The notes under the pieces: generated by a model | What the model was told of the DNA's origin: nothing | Database searches by the model: none | The model's input: only the letters and a program-made list of their open reading frames with translations | In this document: piece by piece, positions 12,963-24,414 of the stretch | Layout: each line of letters starts with the position of its first letter | Position numbering within the stretch: position 1 is the first letter of the stretch | Source of the DNA: Cymbidium sinense | Taxonomy: Eukaryota; Streptophyta; Magnoliopsida; Asparagales; Orchidaceae | DNA: 64,000 nt | Direction: 5' to 3' | NCBI GenBank assembly: GCA_021442155.1 | Contig: CM038214.1 | Span: forward strand, 27,342,450-27,406,449 | Program-made: the position numbers and the translations under genes

Positions 12963-12993
12963 ATTCTCCCTATATGTGGTTGCCCAAAAAAAA

Positions 12994-13323
12994 CTCTAAA
13001 CCCTACACCCTTAACCTATAACCCTAAACCCTAAACCCTAAGCCCTAAACTTACAACCCTAAACCCTAAACCTTTAACCCTAAACCCTAAAAAACCCAAA
13101 ACATTTCACCTAAAACCCTAAAACCCTAAACTTTAAGCCCTAAACCCTAATTCTAAACCATAAAACCCTAAGCATAAACCCTGAACTAAACCCTAAATCC
13201 TAAACCCTAAACCCTAACCTTAAACCCTAAACCCTAAAACTTAACCTAAAGTAACTAAATAAATTAATAAATAAACCTAAACCCTAAAATCTAATAAACC
13301 TAAACCTAAACCCAAGCCCTAAG
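12994..13323. repeat. Degenerate telomere-like array
   Basis: CCCTAAA-type repeats between the LINE B poly(A) and GRP copy 2. Near 13247 it carries the conserved upstream flank TAAAGTAACTAAATAAATTA, which also precedes GRP copies 1, 4 and 5. Confidence 0.95.
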
Positions 13324-13787
13324 AATGGGCAGAACCTTGATAACAGGAACATTACCATCAATTAGGCTCATTCTAAATCTAGTGGAGGTCGCAGTTATCA
13401 CAGTGGTGGTGGGGGATCTAGAGGTGTTGGTCGATATGGAGGTGGCGGTGAGCGTGGTGTGGTGGAGGAGCGACAAATGTTACTTGGCAGGCAAAGTGAG
13501 AGATCAGAGATATGATGGTGGATCCTGCTACTCGAGAGGCCAAGGTAGTTCTGATGGGAACTGAAGAAACTGAAGAATGGCTATCTGATTTATTGTTTAT
13601 GGAATCGTGTCTTTACAGTATAGATGGTTCTAGTTATATAGGATTTTTGATTTGCTCCATGAGTGACCATTTATGATCTTTATTGTCATTTATTTCTTAG
13701 AAAACTTGGTGTGTTACTTAGGGTTAAACTTGATGAAATCGAAAAGAAGAAATGTCGAATCTAAATTTATTCTCCATTAAAAAAAAA
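13324..13787 (+). pseudogene. GRP retro-fragment copy 2 (RRM end, glycine-rich tail, 3' UTR)
   Basis: A 3' fragment of a plant glycine-rich RNA-binding protein mRNA (GRP7/GRP8-like class: one RRM followed by a glycine-rich tail). From 13324 the frame reads NGQNLDNRNITIN, matching the last strand of the plant RRM, then a stop. It continues with the glycine-rich tail SSGGRSYHSGGGGSRGVGRY. After a frameshift the C-terminus is visible as GGSCYSRGQGSSDGN ending in a stop. A 3' UTR of about 210 bp and A(9) follow. The fragment begins inside the RRM without upstream exon sequence, as expected for a 5'-truncated retrocopy. It is a pseudogene and part of an amplified unit. Confidence 0.75.
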
Positions 13788-15973
13788 GTCAAAAACCCTA
13801 AACCTTAATCCTTAAACCTAAACCCTAAACCATAAACCCTAAATCCTAAACCCTAAACCCTAAACCCTAAACTGTAAGCCCTAAACCCTAAAACCTAAAC
13901 CCTAAACCCTAAACTTTAAACCCTAAACCCCAAACCCTAATCCCTAAACCCTAAACCAAAAAAACTTAGCCCAAAAAAATTAATAATAAATAAATAAAGT
14001 TGAATTAAAACTTAAACCTAAACCAAAACCTAAACCTAAACCAAAAAAGAAAATAAAATAAAAAATAAAAACTAAACTAAAATAAAATAAATAAAAACCT
14101 CACCTAAATTAAAAATAAAAAAACTTAAATAAAATAAAAACTAAACCTAAAATAAAAATAAAATAAAATAAAAACTAAATAAAAACCTAAACCTAAAAAA
14201 TAAACTTAAAAATAAATTAAAAATAAAACATAAACCCTAAATTAAAAAAAAAACCTAAACCTAAAAAATAAAAAAAATAAACCTAAACTTAAACTAAAAT
14301 AAATAAAATATAAACCTAAACTAAACAAAATAAAATAAAGAAAAAATAAACTTAAAACTTTGCTTAAAAATAAAACTTAAAAATAAACTTAAAAACAAAA
14401 CTTGAAACCTAAACTAAAAAATAAATAAAACCTAAACTTAAACCTAAAAATAAAAAAAATAAAACCAAAACCTAAAAAATAAAATAAAAATAAAACTAAA
14501 CTAAAAAGATAAACGTAAACCTACACCTAAACCTAAAAAAAACTAAAATGAAAACCTAAACTAAAATAAATAAACCTAAAATAAATAATCTAAACTAAAT
14601 AAAAATAAAAATAAACCTAAATAAAATAAAATAAAATTAAAAATAAAATAAAACCCTAACCCTATACCCTAACCCCTAAAACTAACCATAAACCCTAAAA
14701 CCCAAAACCCTAAACCCTAAACCTTAAACCTAAACCCTAAACCCTAAACCCTAAAAATCCCTAAACCTTAAACCCTAAAACCCTAAACCCTAAACCCTAA
14801 ACCCTAAACCTAAATCAACCTAAACCCTAAACTAAACCTAAAACCTAAACCTAAATCCTAAACCCTAAAACTTTAAACCCAAAACCTTAAGTCATAAATC
14901 CTAAACTAACCCTAAACCACCCTATAACCCTAAACCCTAAACCCATTAACAGTAAACCATAAACCCTAAACCCTAAACTCTAAATTCTAAAACCTAAACC
15001 CTAAACCCTTAATGGTAAACCCTAAATTATAGACCCTAAACCCTAAATAATAAACAACCCTAAACCCTCAAACCCTAAACCTTAAACCCTAAACCTTAAA
15101 CCCTAAGCCCTAAAACCCTAAACCATAAACCTTAAACCCTAAACCCTAAACCTTAAAAAACCTAAACCCTATAAACTTTAAACCCTAAACCCTAAACCCT
15201 AAACCCTAAACCCTAAATCTGAACCTTAAACCCAAAATTCTAAATGCATAAACCCTAAAACATTAAATCACACAAAACTCTAAAAAAATCTAAACAAATA
15301 TTAAAAATAAAAATAAACTAAAATAATAAAAAATAAACTAAATAAATCTAAATCTACAAGTTTACTTAATTTTAAAACCCTAAACGTTAAACACTAGACC
15401 CTAAATCTAAACCCTAAACATGAAACCTAAAATCCTAAAACTAATTGTAAACACTAAACCATAAACTTACAACCCTAAACCAACAACCCTTAACCCAAAA
15501 TCGTAAACCCTAAACAAACCCTAAACCCTAAACCCTAACCCTAACACTAAATCGTAAACCCTAAACCCTGAACCCTAAACTCCAAAACCCTAAACCCTAA
15601 ACCCTAAACTAATCCTAAATCTTAAAAACCATAAAGCCAAAACCCTAAACCTTAAACCCTAAACCCTAAATTAACCCTAAACCCTAAGTTAAACCTAAGT
15701 TAAAACCTAAACCACAAATACAAAAATATAAAATAAACCTAAACCCTAAACTTAAATAATAAACTAAAAACCCTAACACCTAAAATATAAACCTAAACTA
15801 AACTTAAAAACCTAAAAACCTAATCTTAAACTAAATAAAAAAACCTAAACATAAATAAAATAAAAAATTTAAACTAAAACCTAAACCAAATCCTAATACA
15901 AATAAACTATAATAAAATAAATATAAAGCTAAACTAAAATAAAAAAAATAAAATAACTAAATTAAAACCTAAA
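13788..15973. repeat. Degenerate telomere-derived array
   Basis: CCCTAAA-rich near 13795-13960, low-G TAAAATAAA-rich around 14040-14650, and CCCTAAA-rich again to about 15290. A landmark (CTACAAGTTTACTTAATTTT) lies at 15353-15372. No gene is seen. Confidence 0.95.
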
Positions 15974-16359
15974 GGAATTATCATAATGGTGGTGGGGATC
16001 TAGGGTGTTGGTGGATATGGAGGTGGTGGGAGGCGATGGTGGTTATGGAGGCGGGAGCAATAGGGTTCTGATCATGGATGGAAATTGAGGATATGATGGC
16101 AGATCTTACTACTCGAGAAGCTAGGGTGGTTCTAATGGGAACTGAAGAAACTAATGAACGGTCGATCCAATATATTTTTTATGGAACCATGTCTTTAGAG
16201 TACGGATGGTTCTAGTTATCTAAGGCTTTTGATTTGCCCTATGCATGCCCATTTTTTATCAATCTTGTCGCTTATGTCATAAAAAACTTGGTGTGTTACT
16301 TGGTTGATGAAATCAAAAAAAGAAATGTTGAATCTGAATTTATTCTTCATTAAAAAAAA
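15974..16359 (+). pseudogene. GRP retro-fragment copy 3 (start lost)
   Basis: This copy starts inside the glycine-rich part (GGAATTATCATAATGGTGGTG) and lacks the RRM end. Glycine codons continue (GGTGTTGGTGGATATGGAGG), the C-terminal stretch TACTACTCGAGAAGC is present, and the shared 3' UTR follows (TTATCTAAGGCTTTTGATTT; AACTTGGTGTGTTACTTGG). It ends in A(8), then G and array sequence. Compared with copy 5 it has several deletions and frameshifts. Confidence 0.7.
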
Positions 16360-17368
16360 GCCAAAAATCCTAAACCCTAAACTAAAACCTAAACCCTAAA
16401 CCTAAAACCTATACCCTAAACCTTAAAAATCTTAAACCTTAAACCCTAAACCCTAAACTATAAACCCTAAACCCTAAAACCCTAAACCCTAAGTCCTAAA
16501 CCCTAAAATCTAAACCCTAAACTCTAAACCCCAAACCTTAATCCCTAATCTTGAAACCTAAAGTAACCTTAAAGCCTAAACCCTAAACCCATAAAAGCCA
16601 AAAAAACCAAAAGCTAAACTAAATAAAACCTAAAAATAAAATAAATAAAAGACCTAATGCAAAAAAATAATAATATAATAAAATAAAAACCTAAATTAAA
16701 ACCTAAACTTAAAATAAAATAAAATTAAAACTAAACTAAAATAAAATAAATAAAACCTAAACTAAATTAAAAAATAAAAACCTAACTAAAATAAAACTAA
16801 AACTAAAATAAAATAAAACTTAAGATAAAATAAAATAAAACTAAATATACCTAAAATAAAAAATAAATAAAAAATAAAATAAAACCCTAAATTTAAAAAA
16901 AAAACTTAAACCCAAACTAAATAAAATAAAATAAACTAAAAATAAACCTAAACCTAAACTAAAAAATAAAACCTAAACAAAAACTAAAATAAAAACTTAA
17001 AAACAAAACCTAAAAAATCAAATAAAATAAACTAAACCTAATACTAAACCTACTAACCTAAACCTAAAAAAAAAACTAAAGTTAAAAAGCTAAACTAAAA
17101 TAAATAAACTTAAAATAAATAAACTAAACTAAATAAAAATAAAAATAAACCTCAATAAAAATAAAAAATAAAATAAACTAAAATAAATAAAAATCAAACT
17201 AAATAAGCTTAAACCTACTATTTTACTTAATTTTAAAAAAATTTAAAAATTAAAAATAAAAAAACCTACCCCTAAACCCTAAACTCTAAACTCTAAAAGC
17301 TAAAACCCTAAACCATAAACCCTAAACCCTAAATCCTAAACCCTAAACCCTAAACCTTAAGCCTTGAA
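16360..17368. repeat. Degenerate telomere-derived array, 5' flank of copia element
   Basis: The same internal order as elsewhere: CCCTAAA-rich, then TAAAATAAA-rich, then a landmark (CTACTATTTTACTTAATTTT, about 17214-17233), then CCCTAAA. The copia element starts at 17369. The last five bases, TTGAA (17364-17368), are the probable left target-site duplication. Confidence 0.95.
17364..17368. repeat. Left target-site duplication of copia element
   Basis: TTGAA directly before the LTR start TGTTGG. The counterpart after the 3' LTR is TTAAA (26540-26544), four of five bases identical. Both lie in A-rich repeat, so a chance match is possible. Confidence 0.55.
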
Positions 17369-19487
17369 TGTTGGCTTAATTAGCCTCATGTTCAGTTCGA
17401 TTAATTTTGAAGATAACAAACAAATGCTTGGATGTTCTAATGAATATTTTTATGTGTTTCAGATATATCAATTGCTAATTACATATCTAATACATTGAGA
17501 AATTGCAAGAGTAGAAGAATGAAAAGGATAATGTGAAGCTCAAGATATAATATTTTGGGTTAATATGACATTCATATGAGTTCAAATCAATTTGCTCACA
17601 ACTTAACATATTATTTTAATGAGGTTAATTTATATAAATCTTTATTTAATTAACATTCAATAATATGTTTCATACATAGCAATTAAATTGTCAAAGTAAT
17701 AAATGATAAAAACTATTAAGTATAATTATTTTATTTACTTAATATAATTAATTTTTTTTTAATTTGTTGGCTATAAGATAACTAACATATTTATGATTAT
17801 ATATAATTATATCATAATTTTTAAATGTCACATGTCAAAATTAACAAAAATATATAAAATTTTGTATTTTAGCCAAAGTCATTTTCTAATCAAAGAATTC
17901 ATATCTGATTTCATCTCCAATGGATTCCTTGGATTTTTTTCCTTTAATTTAAGAGGTTACATGACCCACTTTTGATTACAATTAAATTTATTATGATTTT
18001 CTAAACATTAGCTAATTTTTATAATGAATGCATGCTACATGCTTTGAATATATTAAGAGCCAAATTTGATTACTTTTTACTTACCCATGTGAATAGTAAA
18101 ATTTTGGCTGCTAAATTTAATATTTATTTAATATATATTATATTTTTATTGAATATTAAATTATTAGATGATAACATGAGGTTTGCATGATATATTTTTA
18201 AAATATGATCTTCTTGCCTATAAATAGCCCTAATTCTCTTCATGATAGCATTCCTCATTCAAAATTCAAAATCCCTCTAAAGAAATCTAAGAGAAAAATT
18301 CTTAGATTTTTCTTCCAAGTGTTCTCCAAATATTGCAAGATCAAATCCTTGGTTTGGAAGCTTCAACATCTTCAACTAAGCAAGCCTTCCCAAATTACTT
18401 GAGTTTGTTTTCTTTTTAATCCTCTTTAGTTTTTCATGTTATTTTCACCATCTATTTATTCTTTCCAATTTATACTTTTTGGTGGACTAGTCTTTGGACA
18501 TTATTTTTCACATCAAAGTTTCTCAATCATTTTTTTGTGATAAACTCTTGTGAAAGTTTGTAGGATCTATTTCAACTTGCTGAAAATTTTAACTTCCTAC
18601 AAATTTATTATGGTTTCTTGAAATATTTCTTCATTAGTATTATTTTGAAAGATCATTTATTCTTAGATCTATTTTAGAAGTATATTTTTAAGCATTTAAA
18701 AATAAATTACTGTGATGAAATTATTTTTATATTTGCTAGATCTCTCTTCTTAATTAAAAGCTTACTAGCATACTTAGATCTATCATATACTAATTTTATT
18801 TAAGTACTTTGTGATCATTAGCATTAATTGAAAGAATCTTTTTGGTAAAAATAAAACAAATTATTCTTTGCTGAAATTTATTTATCGTGCAAAAGAATAT
18901 TTTGAATTTATTTTGAAATAATTTTTATATTATTCTACAAATTGTAATAACATAAACATCTTAGTAAGATCACTTTAAGATATTTATTTTATTATTTCTT
19001 ATCAATATTAAGTGAGCATTTTATCTTGCCAAAATTTTTTAAGTGATCATTTGTAAGTTGTGAGATCATTTTTTGATTGGATAGCTTGGTATATTTGTGA
19101 GAAATTTATTATTTTATATTTTTCTTTTTGTGCTATAAAATTTATCTTGGGGTTGCACTCGTCCCTTTGTAAGAGAGTACAAATTATTATAGGGGTTGTA
19201 CTCGCCCCGTTATAGGAGAGTACTATTTGTAAGCAATTTTTGCATTTTGTGGATTCCTAGCCAGGGGTGGCTAGGCATGGACATTGGTCGATTTTAGGGT
19301 TTGACCGAAGCCACGTAAAAATTGTGTGCCTATTATCTCTCTTTACTTTACTGCCCTTTTATTTTTAATGCATTAAGAATTGTATCATGTCATTATAAAA
19401 TTAAAAATTAATTTTCTACTAAAACTTAAAATTTAAGATTTAAGTTTTAAAATTTTAATATCATCTTGGGTGCTATAGTGACTCATA
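17369..19487 (+). repeat. 5' LTR of copia element
   Basis: Begins TGTTGGCTTAATTAGCC, the same as the 3' LTR at 24415. It ends near ACTCATA, where the 3' LTR has ACTCACA, so the terminal CA appears mutated. It contains a TATA box at 18219-18226. Near 19149-19230 two similar short units occur, GGGGTTGCACTCGTCCC and GGGGTTGTACTCGCCCC. It lacks a C-rich stretch of roughly 35 bp present near the end of the 3' LTR. Confidence 0.92.
18219..18226 (+). promoter_or_regulatory. TATA box of 5' LTR
   Basis: TATAAATA in the context GCCTATAAATAGCCC, the usual form of a plant LTR core promoter. It is conserved in the 3' LTR at 25274-25281. Transcription would be expected to start about 30 bp downstream. Confidence 0.7.
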
Positions 19488-19506
19488 ATATCGAGCCTAG
19501 GCTCTT
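19488..19506 (+). other. Primer-binding-site region of copia element
   Basis: Just after the LTR end lies ATATCGAGCCTAGGCTC. It resembles the plant copia start (TGGTATCAGAGC, complementary to initiator methionine tRNA) but with several mismatches. The position is right; the match is degenerate. Confidence 0.5.
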
Positions 19507-19542
19507 TTATTGGCTTAACATCCAAGAGTAGATCTTTTCACT

Positions 19543-20480
19543 ATGGCACAAGGTTTCCCAAAGGGTTCACTACCAAAGGGACAATCCACTCATAGACCTC
19601 CACTTTTAGAAGTCTACCATTTGACTATTAGAAAATTATAATAGTACATTTTTAAGAGGTCAAGATGCACGCATGTGGTATATGTTGACACATCAATATC
19701 ATACACCCACAGTAGAAGTAAATGGAATTAAAGTAGAAAAACCTTTTGAGGAATGGTTTGTAGAACTTGATGAATTAAATGCTAGGGCTTGTAATACTTT
19801 ACATTGTGCTTTATTACGATGATTACATGAAAATTTCTATGTTAAGTACAACAAAAGAAATATGGGAAAAACTCATTATAACTTATGAAGGAACTAGTGA
19901 AGTTATAGATGCTCACATAAATAGACTTGTTCATGAATATGAGTTATTTCATATGTCTCCTTCTGAATCTATTTTTGCTATGTATACTAGATTCATGAAA
20001 ATAATTAACACATTGCATTCTCTTCGAAAAACATATAGGAATCAATACTTAGTCTATAAGATTCTTAGATGTCTTCCAAAAGAATGGGAAGCTAAAGTAA
20101 TAGCTATTAGTGAAGCTAAGGATTTATCTACTTATCCACTTGATCAGCTTTTGAGTTCTTTGATAGCACATGAACAGGTTATTTCTCAAAGGGATAAGAT
20201 GGATGAGAAGGAGAAAGGAAAAGCCATTACATTACAAGTCGATGATAGTGATGCCTCAAGCTCATGTTGATAGTGATGAGGTGGTCATGATATCCAAAAA
20301 ACTTAAGGAAGAAGAATCAAAGGTATAAAAATTCTAAAAACTATAAATTTCAAACTAAAAAATTTCCCTGTGAGGGGATCATTTGCTACCATTGTAAAAA
20401 GCCTGGACACATAAGAGGTGATTGTCTAGAACTTGTTGAATCAAAGAAGAAAGAGATTGATGTGAAAAGAAGAAAAAATA
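19543..20480 (+). pseudogene. copia gag (UBN2-type with CCHC knuckle), broken
   Basis: Gag capsid-like protein of the copia element. The likely start is ATG at 19543 (MAQGFPKG), placed about 55 bp after the LTR, and the frame stops soon after. The best open part is 19779-20270, with STTKEIWEKLIITYEGTSEV, the conserved core of the plant copia gag (UBN2) family, then RCLPKEWEAKVIAI. A zinc knuckle follows in another frame at 20384-20425: CYHCKKPGHIRGDC, spacing CX2CX4HX4C, the nucleic-acid-binding motif of gag. Frameshifts separate the capsid part from the knuckle. Confidence 0.88.
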
Positions 20481-21180
20481 TGAAGGAGAAAAAGTACCAT
20501 AAGATGAAGAAGATGGTTTTATGGGACAATTCAGATTCAAATGAATCAAGTACTTGCTCATCCGATGAAGAGGTCAACATATGTCTTATGGCAAATGGAG
20601 AATCTGACTAAGATTCTCAAGAGGTATGTAATGATATTTCTTATGATGAATTAGATGATGCTTTTAATGATTTAGTTATTGAATATAAGAAATGAAAAAC
20701 AAAATACAAAATCATAGAAAAGGAACATCAAAATTTAGATATGCATTTATGTGATTTAAAAAATGAATGTGATAATTTAAAAAGTAAAAATACTTCTTTA
20801 TTAAATTGTTCCTTACTTGTATGTAAACTTGAAAGAGAGAATATCTTGCTAAAAAGAAAGATTAGAATTATGTTTGAAATCACAAGTTCATTATAATACT
20901 TCATCAAGAAAAATATTTAATAGAAATTATTTGCATCATACACATCCCACTCATATACCTTATAATTATCGTTAAGTCATATGCAAACACTAATGTTTGG
21001 TGCAACTATTGTGATAGAAAAGGGCATTTTATTTTATTGCTATACGTAAATTACAAAACACTAAGCAATCATCTTATGTATGGGTACCAAAAGGTACAAG
21101 CAATACACAAACCATGCTATATATCTTGCTTCAAATGTAATGTGGACCCAAACATGTTTGGGTTCCAAAAGTTAACATGT
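20481..21180 (+). pseudogene. copia gag-protease linker, broken
   Basis: Lysine- and glutamate-rich coding remnants (KKEIDVKRRKNMKEK-like, then a serine-rich DNSDSNESSTCSSDEE stretch) continue after the knuckle, with several stops. Such an acidic or coiled linker between the gag knuckle and the protease is common in this lineage. A degenerate second C-containing stretch (near 21010, NVWCNYCDRKGHF-like) may be a second knuckle. Confidence 0.6.
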
Positions 21181-21770
21181 GAGTTTCTTTTGTAGGAATG
21201 CCTTCAAAGAAAAATCAAAGAAGAAATGTGGTACTTGGATAGTGGATGTTCAAGACATATGACGGGAGATAAAGATAAATTCATAACTTTAGAATCAAGT
21301 GATGGAGGATTTGTTACATATGGAGATAATCCAAAGGGAAAGATCATTGGCATTGGTTCTATTTGAAAGAATTCTATAACTTTAGATAAAGTTTTTCTAG
21401 TAGAAGGATTAAAACATAATTTAATTTCTATTAGTCAATTATGTGATAAAGGTTTGAATGTAGTATTTCATGTATCATGTTGCATTGTAAAAAATAATTA
21501 AAATGTTTTGTTAGTAGGACAAAGATATAAAAATATTTATGTCATTGATTTAGATAGCTTTCATGATGTGAATTTGAATTTACTTTGTTTTAAAAGCACT
21601 CATGATGATATATGGTTATGGCATAGGAGACTATGTCATATTAACATGCACACACTTAATAAAATTGCCAAACTTGATTTAGTAGTTGGATTGCCTAAAT
21701 TAAATTTTCATTCAAACTATGTTTGTGATGCATGTATTCATGGTAAGCATTCTAGAAGCTCATTTTAAAG
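21181..21770 (+). pseudogene. copia protease and GAG-pre-integrase domain, broken
   Basis: The retroviral-type aspartic protease is visible as WYLDSGCSRHMTGDKDKF near 21229. The catalytic D-S-G has its aspartate codon at 21238-21240. One internal stop lies near 21364 and another near 21500. Downstream HNLISISQLCDKGLNVVF marks the protease end. The GAG-pre-integrase zinc domain follows: LWHRRLCHINMHTLNKIA and CDACIHGKHSRSSF, with the expected H and C pairs. The protease would process the polyprotein. This copy cannot. Confidence 0.9.
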
Positions 21771-22500
21771 TAAAAAATATTGTTTCTACTTCTAGACCTC
21801 TAGAATTATTGCACATGGATTTATTTGGTCCTAGCACCAGCTTAGGTGGAAAAAATTATGGTTTTGTGATTGTTGATGATTTCTCTAGATATACTTGGGT
21901 TTTATTTGTAACTTACAAGGATGATGTTTTTGGTGAGTTTAGAAAGTTTTCTAAATATATTCAAAGAGAATAAGGCCTTTTGATTAATAGGGTTCAAACT
22001 GATCATGGTGGGGAATTTGAAAATAAATTATTTGAGGATTATTGTGATGAACATGGGATTAGACATAATTTTTCTGCACCAAGAACTCCCCAACAAAATG
22101 GAGTAGTAGAGAGAAAAAATAGAATATTAATTGAATTAAGTAGATCTTTGCTTGATGAGTATAAATTGCCAAAATATTTTTGGTACGAAATACTACATGT
22201 TATGTGATGAATAAGATCTATTTTAGACCAATTTTGAAGAAGACTCCCTATGAATTGGAAAGAAGCCTAAGATTGAACACTTTCATGTATTTGGATGTAA
22301 ATGCTTTATTTTGAATAATGGAAAAGATCATTTTGGTAAGTTTGATTGCAAATCAGATAATGGTATTTTCTTAGGATACTCTCTTTCTAGTAGAGCTTAT
22401 AGAGTTTTCAATAAAAGAAAATGATTGTAGAAGAATCAATACATGTTATTTTTTGCTGAAAATTTGATTGATCCTATTAGAAATGAAGTGATTGATGAAG
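21771..22500 (+). pseudogene. copia integrase core, broken
   Basis: The integrase core is recognised by its catalytic triad. The first aspartate is in LLHMDLFGP (codon 21818-21820), the second in QTDHGGEFE (22001-22003), and the glutamate in QQNGVVERKN (22109-22111). Exactly 35 residues separate the last two, the DD35E spacing. A frameshift or stop lies between the first two residues near 21972, and another after LPKYFWYE near 22205. Past that the frame is lost in several places. The catalytic residues survive but the frame does not. Confidence 0.92.
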
Positions 22501-23398
22501 AGATTGATAATTTTAAGAAAATATCTAGAAGATAATATGGATGATTCATTGCCTAAAGAATGGAAATATAATAAAAATCATCCAAAGGAACTACTTATAG
22601 GAGATCCTTCAAAAGGAGTTATGACTAGAAGACATAGTAGAGAAGTTGTAGATCATTCAACATTTTTATTTGAGGTTGAACCTAAAAATTTAGAAGAAGC
22701 ATTAAATGATAATTTTTTGATTATTTCTATGGAAGAGGAGTTGAATTAATTTGTAAGAAATGATGTTTGGGAATTAGTCCCAAGACCCCAAGATCAAAAT
22801 GTCATTGGAACAAAATGGATCTTTAGGAATAAGCTAGATGATTCAGGTATTGTTAGAAATAAAGCTAGGTTAGTTGGACAAGGGTACACACAAGTTGAAG
22901 GTATAGATTTTGAAGAATCTTTTGCACCAGAAGAAGACTAGGTTATCAGTTACTTTGCTTATGCTTATTTTAGAAATTTTAAACTTTTTCAAATGGATTT
23001 CAAAAGTGCATTTTTGAATGGATTTATTGACTAAAATGTATTTGTAGAGCAACCACCTAGATTTGAGAGCCTTGATTGTCCAAATCATGTGTATAAATTA
23101 AAGAAATCCTTATATGGTTTAAAATAGGCTCGGTATGATAGGTTAAGTAACTTTTGATAGATCATGGATTTAGAAAGGGTAGAGTAGATACCACCTTATT
23201 CCTTAAGAGCGTAGATGATGATTTGATTGTGGTACAAGTGTATGTAGATGATATATTATTTGGAAGTACAAATGAATCTTTATGCCATGAGTTCTCATCA
23301 TTGATGTCTAAAGGATTTGAAATGAGTATGATGGGAGAACTTAATTTTTTCTTAAGTGAAGCAACAAGAAAATGGCACATTCATCTGTCAAACTAAGT
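22501..23398 (+). pseudogene. copia reverse transcriptase, broken
   Basis: RT begins with the copia hallmark NDVWELVPRP and GTKWIFRNKLDDSG near 22757-22860, then ARLVGQGYTQVEGIDFEESF and QMDFKSAFLNGFI. The active-site motif is YVDDI, with YVDD encoded at 23241-23252. Upstream at 22492-22749 a stretch with EPKNLEEALND is the usual RT N-terminal leader. In-frame stops (near 22940, 23033 and 23124) and at least one frameshift near 23150 interrupt it. Confidence 0.92.
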
Positions 23399-24160
23399 AC
23401 ACAAATGAATTGCTTGAGAGGTTTGACATGAAAAGATTTAAATCCAATAAAACTCCTATGAGCCCATCTGCAAAATTGGATTTAGATGAATTAGGAAAAT
23501 CTGTTGATCAAAAACTTTATAGGAGTATGATAGGTTCATTTTTATACCTTGCTGCTAGTAGACTTGATATTATGTTTGTTGTTTATTTGTGTGCTCATTT
23601 TCAGGCCAACCCAAAAGAATCTCATTTAATAGCAGTTAAGTGTATCTTTCGGTATTTGATAGGCACTACTAGGTTAGGTTTATGGTATCCTAAAAATTCT
23701 TTATCATGTCATTTAGTTGCTTATTCTGATGCTGATTTTGCAGGATGCAAAGTAGATAGAAAAAGCACATCTAGCACATGTCATTTTTTAGGATCATCAC
23801 TTGTGTCTTGGTCATCTAGGAAACAAAATTTTGTAGCTTTATCCACTATTGAGGCTGAGTACATAGCTGCCGGTAGTTGTGTTGCTCAGGTCCTTTGGTT
23901 AAAGCAACAATTAGAATATTTTGGCATTAAGCAAGATCACATTCTAGTTCAGTGTGACAATACTAGTTCTATTAGTTTGACTAAAAATCTATCCAGCACT
24001 CACGAACCAAACATATAGAAATTAGACATCATTTTATTAGGGATCATGTTTTGAAAGGTGATGTTAATATTTATTTTATTAGCACCAATTTACAAATTAC
24101 AGATATTTTTTACAAAACCATTATCAGAAGAACGTTTTTGCACCTTTAAGGCACATGCTT
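23356..24160 (+). pseudogene. copia RNase H and C-terminus, mostly open
   Basis: Continues RT from TKYTNELLERFDMKRFKSN, then the copia linker YRSMIGSFLYLAASRLDIMF and RNase H: YSDADFAGCKVDRKSTSSTC, SWSSRKQNFVALSTIEAEYI and VQCDNTSSISLTKNL. About 220 codons are open (to 24018), the longest intact stretch of the element. A frameshift just before HIEIRHHFIRDHVLKGDV (near 24015-24070) breaks the end. RNase H would degrade the RNA template during reverse transcription. Confidence 0.92.
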
Positions 24161-24221
24161 GGAATGTTAGATCCTAATATTTAAAATTATATGTAGTTTG
24201 TTCTCACTTTTTGATGTTGTC

Positions 24222-24414
24222 AAAAGGGGGAGAAGAGTAAAATGTTGGTTATTATTAAGTCTATTTTATGCATACATTTAGGGGGAGCAACATTATTCAT
24301 CTCTTATGCATAAATTTTTTTTAAGTGAATTTTTTTTTATGATGAAAGGTCAATTTGCACCTTCATCAAAATCAATACCCAACATTAGTTTCTCATCATC
24401 AAAAAGGGGGAGAT
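24222..24414 (+). promoter_or_regulatory. Three polypurine tracts before 3' LTR
   Basis: Purine runs occur at 24222-24234 (AAAAGGGGGAGAA), about 24279-24287 (TAGGGGGAG) and 24401-24413 (AAAAAGGGGGAGA). The last directly abuts the 3' LTR start TGTTGG and is the functional plus-strand primer. Multiple PPTs are a known feature of Sireviruses. Confidence 0.85.

Larger units (their letters stand above)
10116..12993 (+). mobile_element. LINE copy B, 5'-truncated 3' tail with poly(A)
   Basis: This T-rich segment is homologous to the tails of LINE copies A and C and has no ORF2. It holds tandem duplications: a module starting CTAACCTCACCT with TGTAAGGAGAGAA recurs near 10567 and 11227 (first version near 10230), and 10877-11085 recurs at 11539-11745. 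The part near 11665 (TTAGACTTATGCAGATCACTATG) is matched near 63910 in copy C. AATAAA at 12957-12962 precedes poly(A) at 12986-12993, which runs into CTCTAAACCCTACACCC. It is either a 5'-truncated insertion or a partial duplicate of copy A. No target-site duplication can be recognised in repetitive flanks. Confidence 0.75.

Noticed and set aside
20938..21180. An env-like or extra gene in the copia element
   Set aside because: The stretch is a decayed linker with stops and a possible second zinc knuckle. No transmembrane or envelope-like feature is seen.
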